Shown: positions 44,250-53,597, counted from the stretch's first letter. The stretch: DNA of 64,000 nucleotides from Dulcicalothrix desertica PCC 7102 (GCF_003991905.1 NZ_RSCL01000005.1:376920-440919), one strand, 5' to 3'. The notes: a model not told the origin generated them from the sequence alone. Translations and numbers: made by a program.

Positions 44250-45475
44250 TAATTCACCCCTTTTTTAAGCAATGAACCAGATGATAAATAAGCTATTTGG
44301 CGCTCAGATGAGTTTAATAATAATGATGTACTGTTACAATGTTGCAAAATTGTTAGCCACCTTTGCCATGTTAACTTTTCATATGGCTTCCATGTTACCA
44401 CTTTTTGCGGCTTTTGCATTCTTTGATTAATTTCATTAATCGTTATTGGTGCTGATATTGGTTCAGATATTTTGTTTTGATGACGGCGCCGAAGACGAAG
44501 ATTTACAATTGAAGATATTATTGGTAAGCCAAGAATATTAAGAGCGCAAACAGCAATAATTTGATATGTACTACGACGCAATAGAATAACGTAATCTTTT
44601 TGTATTGCTTTATACAACCAGACTAAAGTACTCCAGTAGTCACCACACTCAAAACAATTTACTAACAGGTAAACGAAAAAGGAACTAGCAGACCAGTTAT
44701 ATATTTGCTGATATGTATCCTGGGGGAATTCTAGACGACGTTGCCGAGCATCTGTTATGACTAACTCAAAAGACTTAGCCATTGATTTAGTTGCTCTTGA
44801 CATACTGCCTTTAACTTGACGATAACCAACTAGAAATTCTGGTACAACTCTATACTCGTAAAAATCAGCTATACGTAAGTAAATATCCCAATCTTCACAA
44901 CCTTGAGCATTCTGCTGTTTTAACTCACAATTGTAACCTCCAACTTTTTCAAAACAACTTCTGCGAATCAAAGGTACGCTCGCATTACCAACAATATTCA
45001 TATACAGCAATGCTGGATAAGCATTACCTTCCGCAGTTAAAAATTTGAAATAATGCTGAGGTTCGTATTGACCTAAAATTACATCTTTTTCATCAAGTAA
45101 CACTGACCAATTATAAACTAAGCCAACGTTTGGATGACTCGCCAACAAGCATTGCACTTGCTTTTCTATTTTTTCTGGATACCAAATATCATCAGCATCA
45201 ATTGGAGCAATAAATTCACCACTAGATTTGGCTATCGCTAAATTACGTGCTGCTGCTACTCCTGCATTAGCTTGTTTGAATAAAACAATACGACTATCTA
45301 TTTCCATAAATGACTCTACAATGGACGCAGTTCTATCTTGTGAGCCATCATCAACTACTATAATTTCAAGATTCTTGTAGGTTTGAGAGATAACTGATTC
45401 TAAAGTTCGACCAATAAACACCTCTGCGTTGTAAGCAGGAATTATTACCGATACTAGAGAAAAATCTGAATGCAT
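44249..45475 (-). CDS. Glycosyltransferase family 2, first gene of the operon
   Basis: A 408-residue GT2 protein: VSVIIPAYNAEVFIGRTLES, IIVVDDGSQDRT, APIDADDIWYP and the downstream CEDWDIYLRIA acceptor motif. A short hydrophobic stretch (TYQIIAVCALNILGLP) near residue 310 may associate with the membrane. It is the 5'-most gene of the leftward run of five genes, so the operon promoter should lie right of 45475. The TAATG junction with the ABC exporter shows translational coupling. Confidence 0.92.
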   Translation of the reverse strand: MHSDFSLVSVIIPAYNAEVFIGRTLESVISQTYKNLEIIVVDDGSQDRTASIVESFMEIDSRIVLFKQANAGVAAARNLAIAKSSGEFIAPIDADDIWYPEKIEKQVQCLLASHPNVGLVYNWSVLLDEKDVILGQYEPQHYFKFLTAEGNAYPALLYMNIVGNASVPLIRRSCFEKVGGYNCELKQQNAQGCEDWDIYLRIADFYEYRVVPEFLVGYRQVKGSMSRATKSMAKSFELVITDARQRRLEFPQDTYQQIYNWSASSFFVYLLVNCFECGDYWSTLVWLYKAIQKDYVILLRRSTYQIIAVCALNILGLPIISSIVNLRLRRRHQNKISEPISAPITINEINQRMQKPQKVVTWKPYEKLTWQRWLTILQHCNSTSLLLNSSERQIAYLSSGSLLKKGVN

Positions 45476-46160
45476 TTTATATCCTACTGCTTATAAAACT
45501 ACGCTAAAGATACTTTTAATAACTACCATATAGCTATTAATCGAAGTTATACTGATCTTTTAAGTATAAATACTTGTCTTTTGCTATACTTTTTTTCTTA
45601 TACATAAAGTTATTCAAAAATAAATTTAGGTACTATTAATATTTGGTAAAGCACGTTATTGCTGATGTTATCGGCAATAACGTTCGGCGCCTATATCCAA
45701 GACATCACTTAGGGCAGCGGTATACACCGCAGCCTTTGATGTCGTTTTTAATCGCCATATTTACCAACACTATGTATATTAAATTAACTTTGCGGCTAAG
45801 TTGATTCTTATTTTGTCTAATATCAGGCTTTTTTTTATGTATTAGAAAGGATGTAATGCAATATAAGTGTTAACGATTATTATTATCACGAGTTACATAA
45901 ATAAAATAACAAGTATTACCATCTAGCTATAGACTGATATTTGATGATAATTTGTAAATTATATCTTTAGGGCTAGATAAAAAGACTTAACTCTATAGTT
46001 AGAAGACTTATAAACCCTTTGGCTTATATTCTGCTTATCATGTCAATAATCTTTTAAAAAATACCCAATTAAAGAGCGTTCATTGTTGTAATGGGAGGAT
46101 TGCCGTTTAAAAAAGATTATTTTGACATATTTGTATAAAAAATATCAAGCGACTAAGAGT
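45476..46160. other. Divergent intergenic region with a stem-loop
   Basis: No gene seen. It contains the hairpin at 45654-45682 (CGTTATTGC with GCAATAACG) and long AT tracts. It should hold the promoter of the polysaccharide operon on the minus strand. Confidence 0.5.
45654..45682. promoter_or_regulatory. Perfect 9-bp stem-loop in the operon leader region
   Basis: CGTTATTGC and GCAATAACG are separated by 11 nt. There is no T-run, so it is not a plain terminator. It could be an RNA structure or protein site about 180 bp before the polysaccharide operon. Confidence 0.4.
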
Positions 46161-46785
46161 ATGGAAAACATAAATATCGGTAGTCCTTCCCAAGAAGCGC
46201 GTGTCTCAATATTAGAACAAATACCTTTACCTAACTCTAGCTTTACCTCTTCTATTCCTGTTGCCAATATTATTTCCGTAACATTACGTATCAACAATGT
46301 AGAACAGAAATTGCAACTAGACCCGCGTGTAACTTTACTTGATGCGCTGTGCGCCAGCGCACAGTTGCGAAATATGGCGACTGCGCGTGCATAAGCGTTT
46401 AGGTCGAGTACAGGTAAGTCGTGTAGTAAGTGCCATTGATGCAGGAAGAATTCTCAACCATAAAACCGCGCGTAGTCAAATTATGGGTGGTGTCATTATG
46501 GGTATGGGTATGGCATTAATGGAAGAAACTGTTGTTGATGAGCAAACAGGGCGCCTTGTAGTACGTAATTTAGCAGATTACCATGTGCCAGTACATGCCG
46601 ATATGGGCAATATAGAGGTGTTATTTACTGATATACCTGACCCTCACATTAGCCTTTTAGGCGCGCGGGGTGTAGGTGAAATTGGTATTACAGGAGTTGC
46701 CGCAGCGATTGCTAATGCTATTTACCACGCCACAGGTAAACGGATTCGCTCGTTACCAATTACACCCGATACACTCGTAGGATAG
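46161..46785 (+). pseudogene. Fused remnant of a molybdenum hydroxylase operon
   Basis: ATG 46161 opens the 2Fe-2S subunit of an aldehyde oxidase/xanthine dehydrogenase-type enzyme (SVTLRINNVEQKLQLDP, VTLLDAL), which ends abruptly and stops at 46392. In another frame the C-terminal part of the molybdopterin subunit follows at once (VHKRLGRVQVSRVVSAIDAG, GARGVGEIGITGVAAAIANA) and ends at 46783-46785. The rest of the small subunit, the FAD subunit and most of the large subunit, together roughly 4 kb, are missing. The join sits on a perfect 18-bp inverted repeat (46347-46364). The intact xdhC-like gene follows. Confidence 0.85.
46347..46364. repeat. Inverted repeat at the deletion junction
   Basis: CTGTGCGC-CA-GCGCACAG: 8-bp perfect arms and a 2-bp spacer, placed exactly where the 2Fe-2S subunit homology (LLDAL) ends and shortly before the large-subunit homology begins. 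Confidence 0.8.
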
Positions 46786-46875
46786 GATGGAAAGCCTGTC
46801 CTAAATTCACACGGACAGGCCAGACACCTATTTTAACGGGTATTAGAATTAGATTACAAATAAGGTAACTATAAT

Positions 46876-48042
46876 ATGAACGAGTTACAAGCAATTTTAG
46901 AAGCATTTGATGAAAGTCAAAAAAGTGGCGAAACTGCTTTTTTAGCGACTGTCGTTAAAACTCAAGGTTCAACCTACCGTAGAGCAGGCGCCAAAATGTT
47001 GATCACTTCTACAGGTAAAATGGTAGGAACAATTAGCGGTGGTTGTTTAGAAAATGATGTGTTTGAGCATACTCGACAATCAATGTCAAATTCAAAAGCT
47101 ATTGTTGTTACCTACGATAACACGGCGCCAGAAGATATTATTTGGGGTTTTGGTTTAGGTTGTAATGGTGTAGTGCAAGTTCTCATTGAATCTTTAGATA
47201 CAAATAATACAATAAATGGATTATCCTTTATCAAAGAGTGCTTAAATAATAACCATTTTGGTATTATCGCTACTGTTTTTCATATTGAAGGTGAGGTAAA
47301 TATTAAAACTGGCGCCCGTTTGTTTGTTTATGACAATGGTAGTACTAACACTGATATTCAAGATATAAATCTAACTAAATCTTTAATTACTGACGCTCAA
47401 ACTTCTCTTATCAATCAAAAATGTAAAGTTAACAAATATCAGTTAGGTGAGGGTTCTGTAGAAGTTTTCATCGAAGTTATTCAACCTCCTACTCACTTAG
47501 TAATTTTTGGTGCAGGTCGTGACGCTGTACCCGTAGCAGAATATGCAAAAACACTTGGCTGGCATGTTACAATTGTTGACTGCCGTGCAAGTAATGCGAC
47601 TTATGAACGCTTCCCAATGGCTGACGAAATAATTCTCGCACGTCGAGAAACTATCCATCAAGTATGTATAACTGAACGTACAGCTACTGTTGTCATGACG
47701 CATAATTATCTTGACGACATTGAAATAGTTAAGATGTTGCTTTTATCTTCTAATCGCTATATAGGAGTTTTGGGTTCAAGGCAACGTATTGAACGGTTAT
47801 TGACTGACTTACGCTCAGTAGAAGCAATCTATACAAATGATATGTTAGAAAAACTACACGCTCCAATTGGTATTGATATTGGGGCAGAAACTCCAGAACA
47901 AATAGCAATGGCAATTATTGCTGAAGTTCAAGCAGTACTCTCTAACCGCAATGCTGGTTTTTTGAAAAACCGTACTTCGCCAATTCATTCCTTGCCTATT
48001 GAAGCATCAATAGCAGCGCAAAACTTGGTACTGCTGTCATAA
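46876..48042 (+). CDS. XdhC/CoxI-family molybdenum cofactor insertion protein
   Basis: A 388-residue protein. The N-terminal XdhC/CoxI domain (FLATVVKTQGSTYRRAGAKM, TISGGCLENDV, GLGCNGVVQVLIE) is followed by a C-terminal Rossmann domain (LVIFGAGRDAVPVAEYA, YIGVLGSRQRIERL, PIGIDIGAETPEQIA). Members bind and insert sulfurated molybdenum cofactor into xanthine/aldehyde oxidising enzymes. Its natural client, the operon upstream, is deleted to a fragment, so this gene is either orphaned or serves another enzyme elsewhere. It starts 90 bp after the remnant. Confidence 0.92.
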   Translation: MNELQAILEAFDESQKSGETAFLATVVKTQGSTYRRAGAKMLITSTGKMVGTISGGCLENDVFEHTRQSMSNSKAIVVTYDNTAPEDIIWGFGLGCNGVVQVLIESLDTNNTINGLSFIKECLNNNHFGIIATVFHIEGEVNIKTGARLFVYDNGSTNTDIQDINLTKSLITDAQTSLINQKCKVNKYQLGEGSVEVFIEVIQPPTHLVIFGAGRDAVPVAEYAKTLGWHVTIVDCRASNATYERFPMADEIILARRETIHQVCITERTATVVMTHNYLDDIEIVKMLLLSSNRYIGVLGSRQRIERLLTDLRSVEAIYTNDMLEKLHAPIGIDIGAETPEQIAMAIIAEVQAVLSNRNAGFLKNRTSPIHSLPIEASIAAQNLVLLS

Positions 48043-48440
48043 TCATTAATAAAATTATAAATTTTCAATCTGACCTACGATAGATATTTACTGAAGTATA
48101 TAAACTAGCTTTGTCTAACTAAAGATAGATGATGTAATATCCTTGACATTAAAATTTAATAATTGAGGTAAACTAAATTTGAGAATTGGATAAAAAATCA
48201 ACTAATTTCTCAATTTTTGACGATTTTTAATGTATAGTTATGATGATTACGCTCAGTACTTACTACCATATTGGTATTTACCTAGCATGATTGCATCGAA
48301 GGCTGATTATAGCTTTGCACATTCAATTTTTTGCCGCGAACGTTGAATTTGCTTTGCCCCATTACGTGTTAATACTCAAGAATAGCGTTGAAATAACTTA
48401 ACTTTTGTAGAGGTCTAATGTATATTAAACTTAACTTTAT
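48043..48440. other. AT-rich intergenic region
   Basis: No gene, repeat or hairpin of note; probably the promoter region of the secreted propeller protein. Confidence 0.45.
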
Positions 48441-49778
48441 ATGACACACAAATCCAGAAAACTCTGCACCAATTTTCTAACTCCTCTGATTGGAAGTATG
48501 GCGCTATCAGTCGTAGGGCTTACTACCTCTGGGCAAACGCGCTCCTCTAACGAGGAATACAAATTTGGCAGCATCGACTTTGCAGGACGCTATATAGCTG
48601 CGCTTTCTGATGGTGATTATACCAGCACCGACATTAATGGAAAGCTCCCAAGAACTTCAGAACGTGCCACAGATAAACTATCTATAATTCCCCTACCTTT
48701 AGATGGTTTAAAAAAGCCTGCGGCGCAAATTAATGTTTCTAACACAGCGAAAACTTCTACTTCCCCTCTTGCTACCTCCCCAGATGGAAAAACTGTATTT
48801 ATTGTTGAGACACTTGGGCAGGCAAAAGGCGCCTTAAATGTGAAGCAGATACCGTCAGTAAATAAGCTGACAGCAATAGACTTATCTGACTTAGGTCTTC
48901 CCAAAGTTACTGATACAATCCAATTAGGTCAAAATCCCAAATCAGTCAGTGTAAATCCGAATGGTGATTTACTAGCAATTCCGACCCAAATCGGTCAAAA
49001 AATTACTTTCGTTCCCGTACAAAATAATCAATTTGGCGTACCAAAATCATGGACAATTGGTATTCAAGCAGACTGTAAAGCAGGCTCGGAAATTACACAT
49101 ATAGAATGGCATCCGAACGGTCGTTATATTGCCGCAGTTATGCAAGCTCGCAACCAAGTAGTTTTCTACAAAGTGCAACGGAATCATGCAGATATCAAGC
49201 TGGTTGCATGGGGCAAACCAGTGGAAGTTGGAAGCAAACCATTTTCAGGTAAATTCACACCAAATGGTCGCTTTTTCATCACCAATAATGCTCAGGTGTT
49301 AAGCACTCAAAAACAACCGAAGGGAACACTATCTGTTATACAGCTTGCTAAGGAGAAAAATATTTCATCTAATGCCAAACACCAAATTGTGTCTACGGCA
49401 GTAGCAGATTCCCCAAAAGGTATGGCTATAAGTGCTGATAGTGATTTGGTAGCTACAGTGAATAAGCTTGTTAGTTCGTATCCTGAAAATACCAAGGGTT
49501 TTAGTCAAAATTTTTCTATATCCTTATTTAAGCTTGACTCTCAAACAGGTCACTTGAGCAAAGTTGCTGAACAGAGCGCGCAGGGAATATTGTCCAAAGG
49601 AATTGAGTTTGATGCAGCTGGAGACCATTTGGCTATAGCGGTATCTGACTACTTTAAACCGAAAAAAACCGGCGCAATAGAAATTTGGCGTGTAGCACGT
49701 TCACCTAAGTTTGGACTCGAACGAACTAACCAGATTATTGATGTTGGTAAAGGAACACATGCTGTTGTGGTATGGTAA
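48441..49778 (+). CDS. Secreted beta-propeller (lactonase-like) protein
   Basis: A 445-residue protein with an N-terminal signal peptide (KLCTNFLTPLIGSMALSVVG, cleavage likely after about residue 30). Repeated blades follow, with patterns such as LATSPDGKTVFIVE, VSVNPNGDLLAIP, IEWHPNGRYIAAVMQ and GKFTPNGRFFITNN, each with the PDG/PNG turn of a seven-bladed propeller. This resembles the 6-phosphogluconolactonase-like/WD40-like periplasmic proteins. It should be exported to the periplasm or outside. The substrate is unknown, and no operon partner is seen. Confidence 0.82.
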   Translation: MTHKSRKLCTNFLTPLIGSMALSVVGLTTSGQTRSSNEEYKFGSIDFAGRYIAALSDGDYTSTDINGKLPRTSERATDKLSIIPLPLDGLKKPAAQINVSNTAKTSTSPLATSPDGKTVFIVETLGQAKGALNVKQIPSVNKLTAIDLSDLGLPKVTDTIQLGQNPKSVSVNPNGDLLAIPTQIGQKITFVPVQNNQFGVPKSWTIGIQADCKAGSEITHIEWHPNGRYIAAVMQARNQVVFYKVQRNHADIKLVAWGKPVEVGSKPFSGKFTPNGRFFITNNAQVLSTQKQPKGTLSVIQLAKEKNISSNAKHQIVSTAVADSPKGMAISADSDLVATVNKLVSSYPENTKGFSQNFSISLFKLDSQTGHLSKVAEQSAQGILSKGIEFDAAGDHLAIAVSDYFKPKKTGAIEIWRVARSPKFGLERTNQIIDVGKGTHAVVVW

Positions 49779-49873
49779 GACGTAGTTTAAGCTGAAATCA
49801 AAACCTTCGGTTTACGCATCTCTACGTAGACAATTTTTGAAAATTACTGAACGGATTTTTGTATAAGTTGTAA

Positions 49874-50659
49874 TTATTTATAAACTACTTCATTTACTCG
49901 TGGTTTACCAAATCGTTCCCAAGCGCTGCCTCCTCGGAGAAATAGTTCCATCCAACGAACTCGTTCTTTACCATCAGCACTTACCCAACCAGCGCTACCA
50001 GGAGCAAAAGCCAAAGTGCCTTCGGGAACTTGGAAGCTACCATCTGAATAAATAGCGTCACTCACTACACCACCAATGCGAATAACACATTTAGTTTGCG
50101 GCTCTAAGTTAACTGAATAGTCTGGGATAGTAGTTTTAATATTTCCGTAACCATCAATCCAAGCAATACGGTCGTTTGGAGGGTCAGGAATTTCTTCTAT
50201 ACTCAATTCTTCCCCTAATAAACTAAAGTCACCAGAAGCTAATTCTGTTGCAGCGCTTGGAAACACATCGCGCGAGCGAAATTGAGAACCAGAGCGTGAA
50301 ACGTTGACTCTTCTCAATTCTTTAGCGTGGTGCTTGATAAATGACAATGTATACCCAGCAAATACACCTACCACCTTCGTGTCATTTGGTAATAATGCAT
50401 AAGTCAAACCCTCACCTTCATTATCTCGTCGAGCTTGAGGGTCATCCTTACGGGGGGCACAATTATGATAGATCAATCGTTCTTTAGGGCCTGGATTTAA
50501 GCCTAATTGAGCAACCCAGAAACCCGTAGCGAGTGTACTGAATGCTGGCACTGAGAGCAGATGAACTTGGGCTTGAGGTAACGTCATCAATAAGCGTTGT
50601 GTTACCTCAGTAAAAGCTGGGTCGCCAGTACCATAGTCAGCAATAAGAGAGATTAACAT
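49874..50659 (-). CDS. SAM hydroxide adenosyltransferase-like protein (DUF62 family)
   Basis: A 261-residue protein of the SAM-dependent halogenase/hydrolase superfamily: an N-terminal LISLIADYGTGDPAF, the central FRSRDVFPSAATELASGD and IDGYGNIKTTI that opens the C-terminal beta-barrel domain. Most bacterial members hydrolyse S-adenosylmethionine to adenosine and methionine. The usual DISH motif is replaced (VHLLSVPAFST), so the activity may differ. It is the second gene of a minus-strand pair with the membrane protein at 50683. Confidence 0.8.
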   Translation of the reverse strand: MLISLIADYGTGDPAFTEVTQRLLMTLPQAQVHLLSVPAFSTLATGFWVAQLGLNPGPKERLIYHNCAPRKDDPQARRDNEGEGLTYALLPNDTKVVGVFAGYTLSFIKHHAKELRRVNVSRSGSQFRSRDVFPSAATELASGDFSLLGEELSIEEIPDPPNDRIAWIDGYGNIKTTIPDYSVNLEPQTKCVIRIGGVVSDAIYSDGSFQVPEGTLAFAPGSAGWVSADGKERVRWMELFLRGGSAWERFGKPRVNEVVYK

Positions 50660-50682
50660 AGATATTCTGTTTTACTGTGCTT

Positions 50683-50976
50683 TTAATATGCTAGTGCGTA
50701 AATTCTTGAAGCAGTAACTCCAACCAACACGATAAGACCTAACGTTCTGCGAAAATAATTAACTCCTTGAAATAATTCCAACCATGCCCAGGTAAATATG
50801 ATGCCAAAAGCTACTACATCTAAACCTACGTTTATTTGGCCGCTTGTAACAATTAATTTCAGTAAACTAACAACACCCCAAATAATTATAGGTAAATTAG
50901 GTGGTTGAGCTATAACAATATTACCATTGCTATCACGGAAGAATTTATCAAACAATGTACTTTCTGTATTTTGCAT
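50683..50976 (-). CDS. Small membrane protein, 97 aa
   Basis: A 97-residue protein with a polar N-terminus and about three hydrophobic segments (LPIIIWGVVSLLKLIVT, VVAFGIIFTWAWLELF, LGLIVLVGVTAS). The arrangement and the motif ELFQGVNYFRRTLG are typical of small conserved cyanobacterial membrane proteins. It lies 23 bp upstream of the DUF62 gene and is probably co-transcribed. Function unknown. Confidence 0.65.
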   Translation of the reverse strand: MQNTESTLFDKFFRDSNGNIVIAQPPNLPIIIWGVVSLLKLIVTSGQINVGLDVVAFGIIFTWAWLELFQGVNYFRRTLGLIVLVGVTASRIYALAY

Positions 50977-51121
50977 AATCTAAGTTTACTTGTATCACAA
51001 TTTTCTAGAATACATTTACATTATTTTTTATTTGCAATAGTTAAACTTCATGCCGTAGGTATATATCAGCCAAACTAAAGAAAGAATATAATTTTTATTG
51101 TAGTAATTCCTGAGACTACAA

Positions 51122-51281
51122 CTATTTTACACCTCGAAGCAAATATTCAGAAGCGCGTTTGTTTTGATTTCTAATTTTAAGTGCGCGCGCGGCAAGGCAC
51201 CATCCAGTAGGTAAAGTACGTATTGATTGGTGGTGCATTGAGACAACTTCTACACTAGTTGCTTCCAGAATCGATAAAATT
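51122..51281 (-). pseudogene. Internally deleted duplicate of the peptidase C26-like gene
   Basis: On the minus strand the sequence encodes VEVVSMHHQSIRTLPTGW then LAARA, the same as in the gene at 59937-60692. It then jumps, with about 130 bp lost between GC-rich GCGCGC stretches, to KIRNQNKRASEYLLRGVK and a stop at 51122. Further right, at about 51418-51445, DNA matching the leader of the intact gene survives (AAAAATGACAACAATGTGTC), with the coding 5' part deleted between. A CCCCCCTTATTAAGGGGGG half-element lies in the gap. It is a relic of a second copy and keeps what is probably the original C-terminus. Confidence 0.85.
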
Positions 51282-51660
51282 TAGTCTTATACCATTTTTA
51301 TATGAAGATGCGCTTTATTACTCTTACTCCCCCCTTATTAAGGGGGGCTGGGGGGGATTTAATTATTTGCAGCTTCACATTAAATTGGTATTAGCAAGCT
51401 CCTTTCAGCTATAGCGAACAAAAATGACAACAATGTGTCAAACTTGCATAAACCATTTAAAGACTAAAAAAACTTAATGCAATATATTATGATTTGTAAA
51501 TAATAGTATGTGTGCATATATCTAGCAATCCCTTTACACAGCAACCTTTTTAAGAGATTTTAAGGTACATAAACAAAAAATAATCTCAAAAATAGTTGAA
51601 ACTCATATTCATTACGACTATGATTAAGAAGATCAGCTATTCATTTTGAACCGAGTACAA
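51282..51660. other. Gene-free stretch with relic leader and half repeat element
   Basis: No gene. It holds the half element at 51328-51360 and the relic leader at about 51418-51445, then AT-rich promoter-like DNA before the SDR gene. Confidence 0.5.
51328..51360. repeat. Half copy of the CCCCCCTTATTAAGGGGGG element
   Basis: CCCCCCTTATTAAGGGGGG then CTGGGGGGGATTTAA; only one arm of the full element is present. Confidence 0.8.
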
Positions 51661-52407
51661 ATGAACAGATTACAAGGAAAATACGTATTAATTACGGGTG
51701 CTTCACAGGGATTAGGTTTTGAGCTAGCGATTGCATTCGCGCGTGCTGGAGCAGCAGGAATTGCGATTGTCGCACGTAACAAAGCATTACTGGACGTTGC
51801 GCGCGTCAGAATTCAAGAAGTGGCGCCGATTCGTGTACTAGCAATTGCCGCTGATGTGAGCCAAGCGCAAGATATTGAGCGGGTTGTGGCTACTACGTTA
51901 AATGAATTTGGCGGACGTATAGATATATTAGTGAACAATGCTTCTACTATTGGCCCATCCCCGATGCCATTTTTGCTTGATTATCCATTGGAAGATTTCC
52001 GCAACGTGTTGAATACAAACCTGATTGCACCGTTTTTGTTAATTAAGAAAGTGTTACCAGCCATGATTGAAAACGGTGGCTCGATTATAAATGTCACAAG
52101 TGATGCAGGTATTACTGGGTATCCTGGTTGGGGCGCATATGGTATTTCTAAATTTGGGTTAGAAGGACTTTCACAAACCTGGGCAGCAGAGCTAGAAGAA
52201 AGTAATGTTCGTGTTAATTGGGTAGACCCAGGCAATATGAATACTGCAATGCATCGTGCAGCAGAACCTTTGGAAGACCCAACACAATGGGCTAATCCTG
52301 AAGATGTGACAGAAATTTTTGTATATCTAGCATCGGATGAATCTAAGGATGTAAACGGGCAGCGCTTTCATGCACAAGTTGAAGAAGAATTATCACAAGC
52401 TGCCTAA
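51661..52407 (+). CDS. Short-chain dehydrogenase/reductase (SDR)
   Basis: The start ATG 51661 (MNRLQGKYVLITGASQGLG) is chosen over the TTG at 51646. The 248-residue protein has the classical SDR signature: TGASQGLG for the cofactor, NNAS, a Ser in INVTSDAG and YGISK (catalytic Tyr and Lys). The residues after the Rossmann loop (VARNK) suggest NADP preference. It is followed 30 bp later by the QueA-like gene in the same direction. The tail SDESKDVNGQRFHAQ is typical of atypical C-termini of such paired SDRs. Confidence 0.92.
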   Translation: MNRLQGKYVLITGASQGLGFELAIAFARAGAAGIAIVARNKALLDVARVRIQEVAPIRVLAIAADVSQAQDIERVVATTLNEFGGRIDILVNNASTIGPSPMPFLLDYPLEDFRNVLNTNLIAPFLLIKKVLPAMIENGGSIINVTSDAGITGYPGWGAYGISKFGLEGLSQTWAAELEESNVRVNWVDPGNMNTAMHRAAEPLEDPTQWANPEDVTEIFVYLASDESKDVNGQRFHAQVEEELSQAA

Positions 52408-52437
52408 TCAAAAACCTTTGTTGTTTGAGAATTAATT

Positions 52438-53487
52438 ATGAAAGCGCCTTTTTCTTTTACACTTCCAAATGAACTAGCTGCTTCATTACCACCAGAACGG
52501 CGAGGTATTGCTCGTGACCATGTGCGACTAATGGTTATTAACAGAGACAATTACGAAGTTGAACATTCAAAATTTAATCATTTGGGCGCCTTTTTACGTC
52601 CTAACGATTTGTTGGTGTTTAATTCCAGCCGCACGTTACCTGCTGCTATTGATGGGTATGAAGTAACACACGGACAATTAGTACAAGTTCGTTTAGCGCA
52701 ACATTTACCAGATGATAACTGGCTTGCACTCTTGCTTTGTCAACCGGGTGAAAACTTTGCTTGCCCCTTACAAAGTGGAATGCAAATTAAATTTAGTCCA
52801 GAATTAAGCGCAGTTGTCTTGGAGCGCGACAATAATATTCCACGACTTTGGAAACTGCGGTTTTCTGTAGGAGGAACACAGTTAATTGACAAAATTTATA
52901 AATTGGGACAACCAATCAGGTATGAGTATGTGTCGGCGCCTTGGGATTTAGATTATTATCAAACTGTTTACGCTACTGAACCTGGTTCGGCAGAAATGCC
53001 TTCTGCTGGACGCGCGTTCACATGGGAATTAATGTTTAGCCTCAAACGTCAACTCATCCAAACAGCTTATATTACATTGCATACTGGATTATCTTCTTAC
53101 ATGGATGATGAGCTTGACGCAAAACATCCTGCTTCTGAAGAAGAGTATTTGATTAGTGAGAGTACAGCAAACAAGATTAACCAAACGCGCGCTGTTGGAG
53201 GACGAATTATTGCTGTAGGAACTACTGTAGTACGTGCTTTAGAATCAGTAGTTGATTTGAGTAGTAAGGTACATGCAGGACACGGTTATACGCGACTTCA
53301 TGTAACTAGCGAACATAAGCTAAAAGCAGTAGATGGTTTATTAACTGGACTACATGAACCGGAAGCAAGCCATCTTGATTTACTTACTGGCTTTTTGCCG
53401 AAACAAGTAATTCGGTCAGCTTATGAACAAGCAGTGAAAGAACGTTACCTGTGGCATGAGTTTGGTGATTTGAATTTGATTATTTAG
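52438..53487 (+). CDS. QueA-like S-adenosylmethionine:tRNA ribosyltransferase-isomerase paralogue
   Basis: A 349-residue protein with QueA landmarks: LRPNDLLVFNSSRTLPAAI, YQTVYATEPGSAEMPSAGRAFT, ITLHTGLSSY, GGRIIAVGTTVVRALES and GLLTGLHEPEASHL. The core GHxxLPPYI motif of true QueA is replaced by QPIRYEYV, and the FHLPxSTLLxL element by LHEPEASHLDLL. It therefore belongs to a divergent branch. True QueA makes epoxyqueuosine in tRNA from SAM; this paralogue, coupled to an SDR gene, may use the SAM ribosyl transfer chemistry for a different product. That is inference. Confidence 0.82.
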   Translation: MKAPFSFTLPNELAASLPPERRGIARDHVRLMVINRDNYEVEHSKFNHLGAFLRPNDLLVFNSSRTLPAAIDGYEVTHGQLVQVRLAQHLPDDNWLALLLCQPGENFACPLQSGMQIKFSPELSAVVLERDNNIPRLWKLRFSVGGTQLIDKIYKLGQPIRYEYVSAPWDLDYYQTVYATEPGSAEMPSAGRAFTWELMFSLKRQLIQTAYITLHTGLSSYMDDELDAKHPASEEEYLISESTANKINQTRAVGGRIIAVGTTVVRALESVVDLSSKVHAGHGYTRLHVTSEHKLKAVDGLLTGLHEPEASHLDLLTGFLPKQVIRSAYEQAVKERYLWHEFGDLNLII

Positions 53488-53496
53488 AACATAGGT

Positions 53497-53524
53497 GTAG
53501 AGACGTTACATGTAACGTCTCTAC
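53497..53524. repeat. Palindromic repeat GTAGAGAC...GTCTCTAC, terminator-like
   Basis: A perfect palindrome with core GTTACATGTAAC, 9 bp after the QueA-like stop. Confidence 0.87.
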
Positions 53525-53534
53525 CGGAGCTGTA

Positions 53535-53597
53535 TTGTGGAATGGGCATCCTTGCCCGTTCCAACTGTAGGACGGGCAAGGATGCGAATGCCACAAG
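53535..53597. repeat. Inverted pair of GGGCAAGGATGCCC repeats
   Basis: TTGTGGAATGGGCATCC faces GGGCAAGGATGC...CCACAAG; one arm has drifted. It is followed by the same TTATTTGGAAGTCCCTAA tail as at 31262, between convergent genes. Confidence 0.8.
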
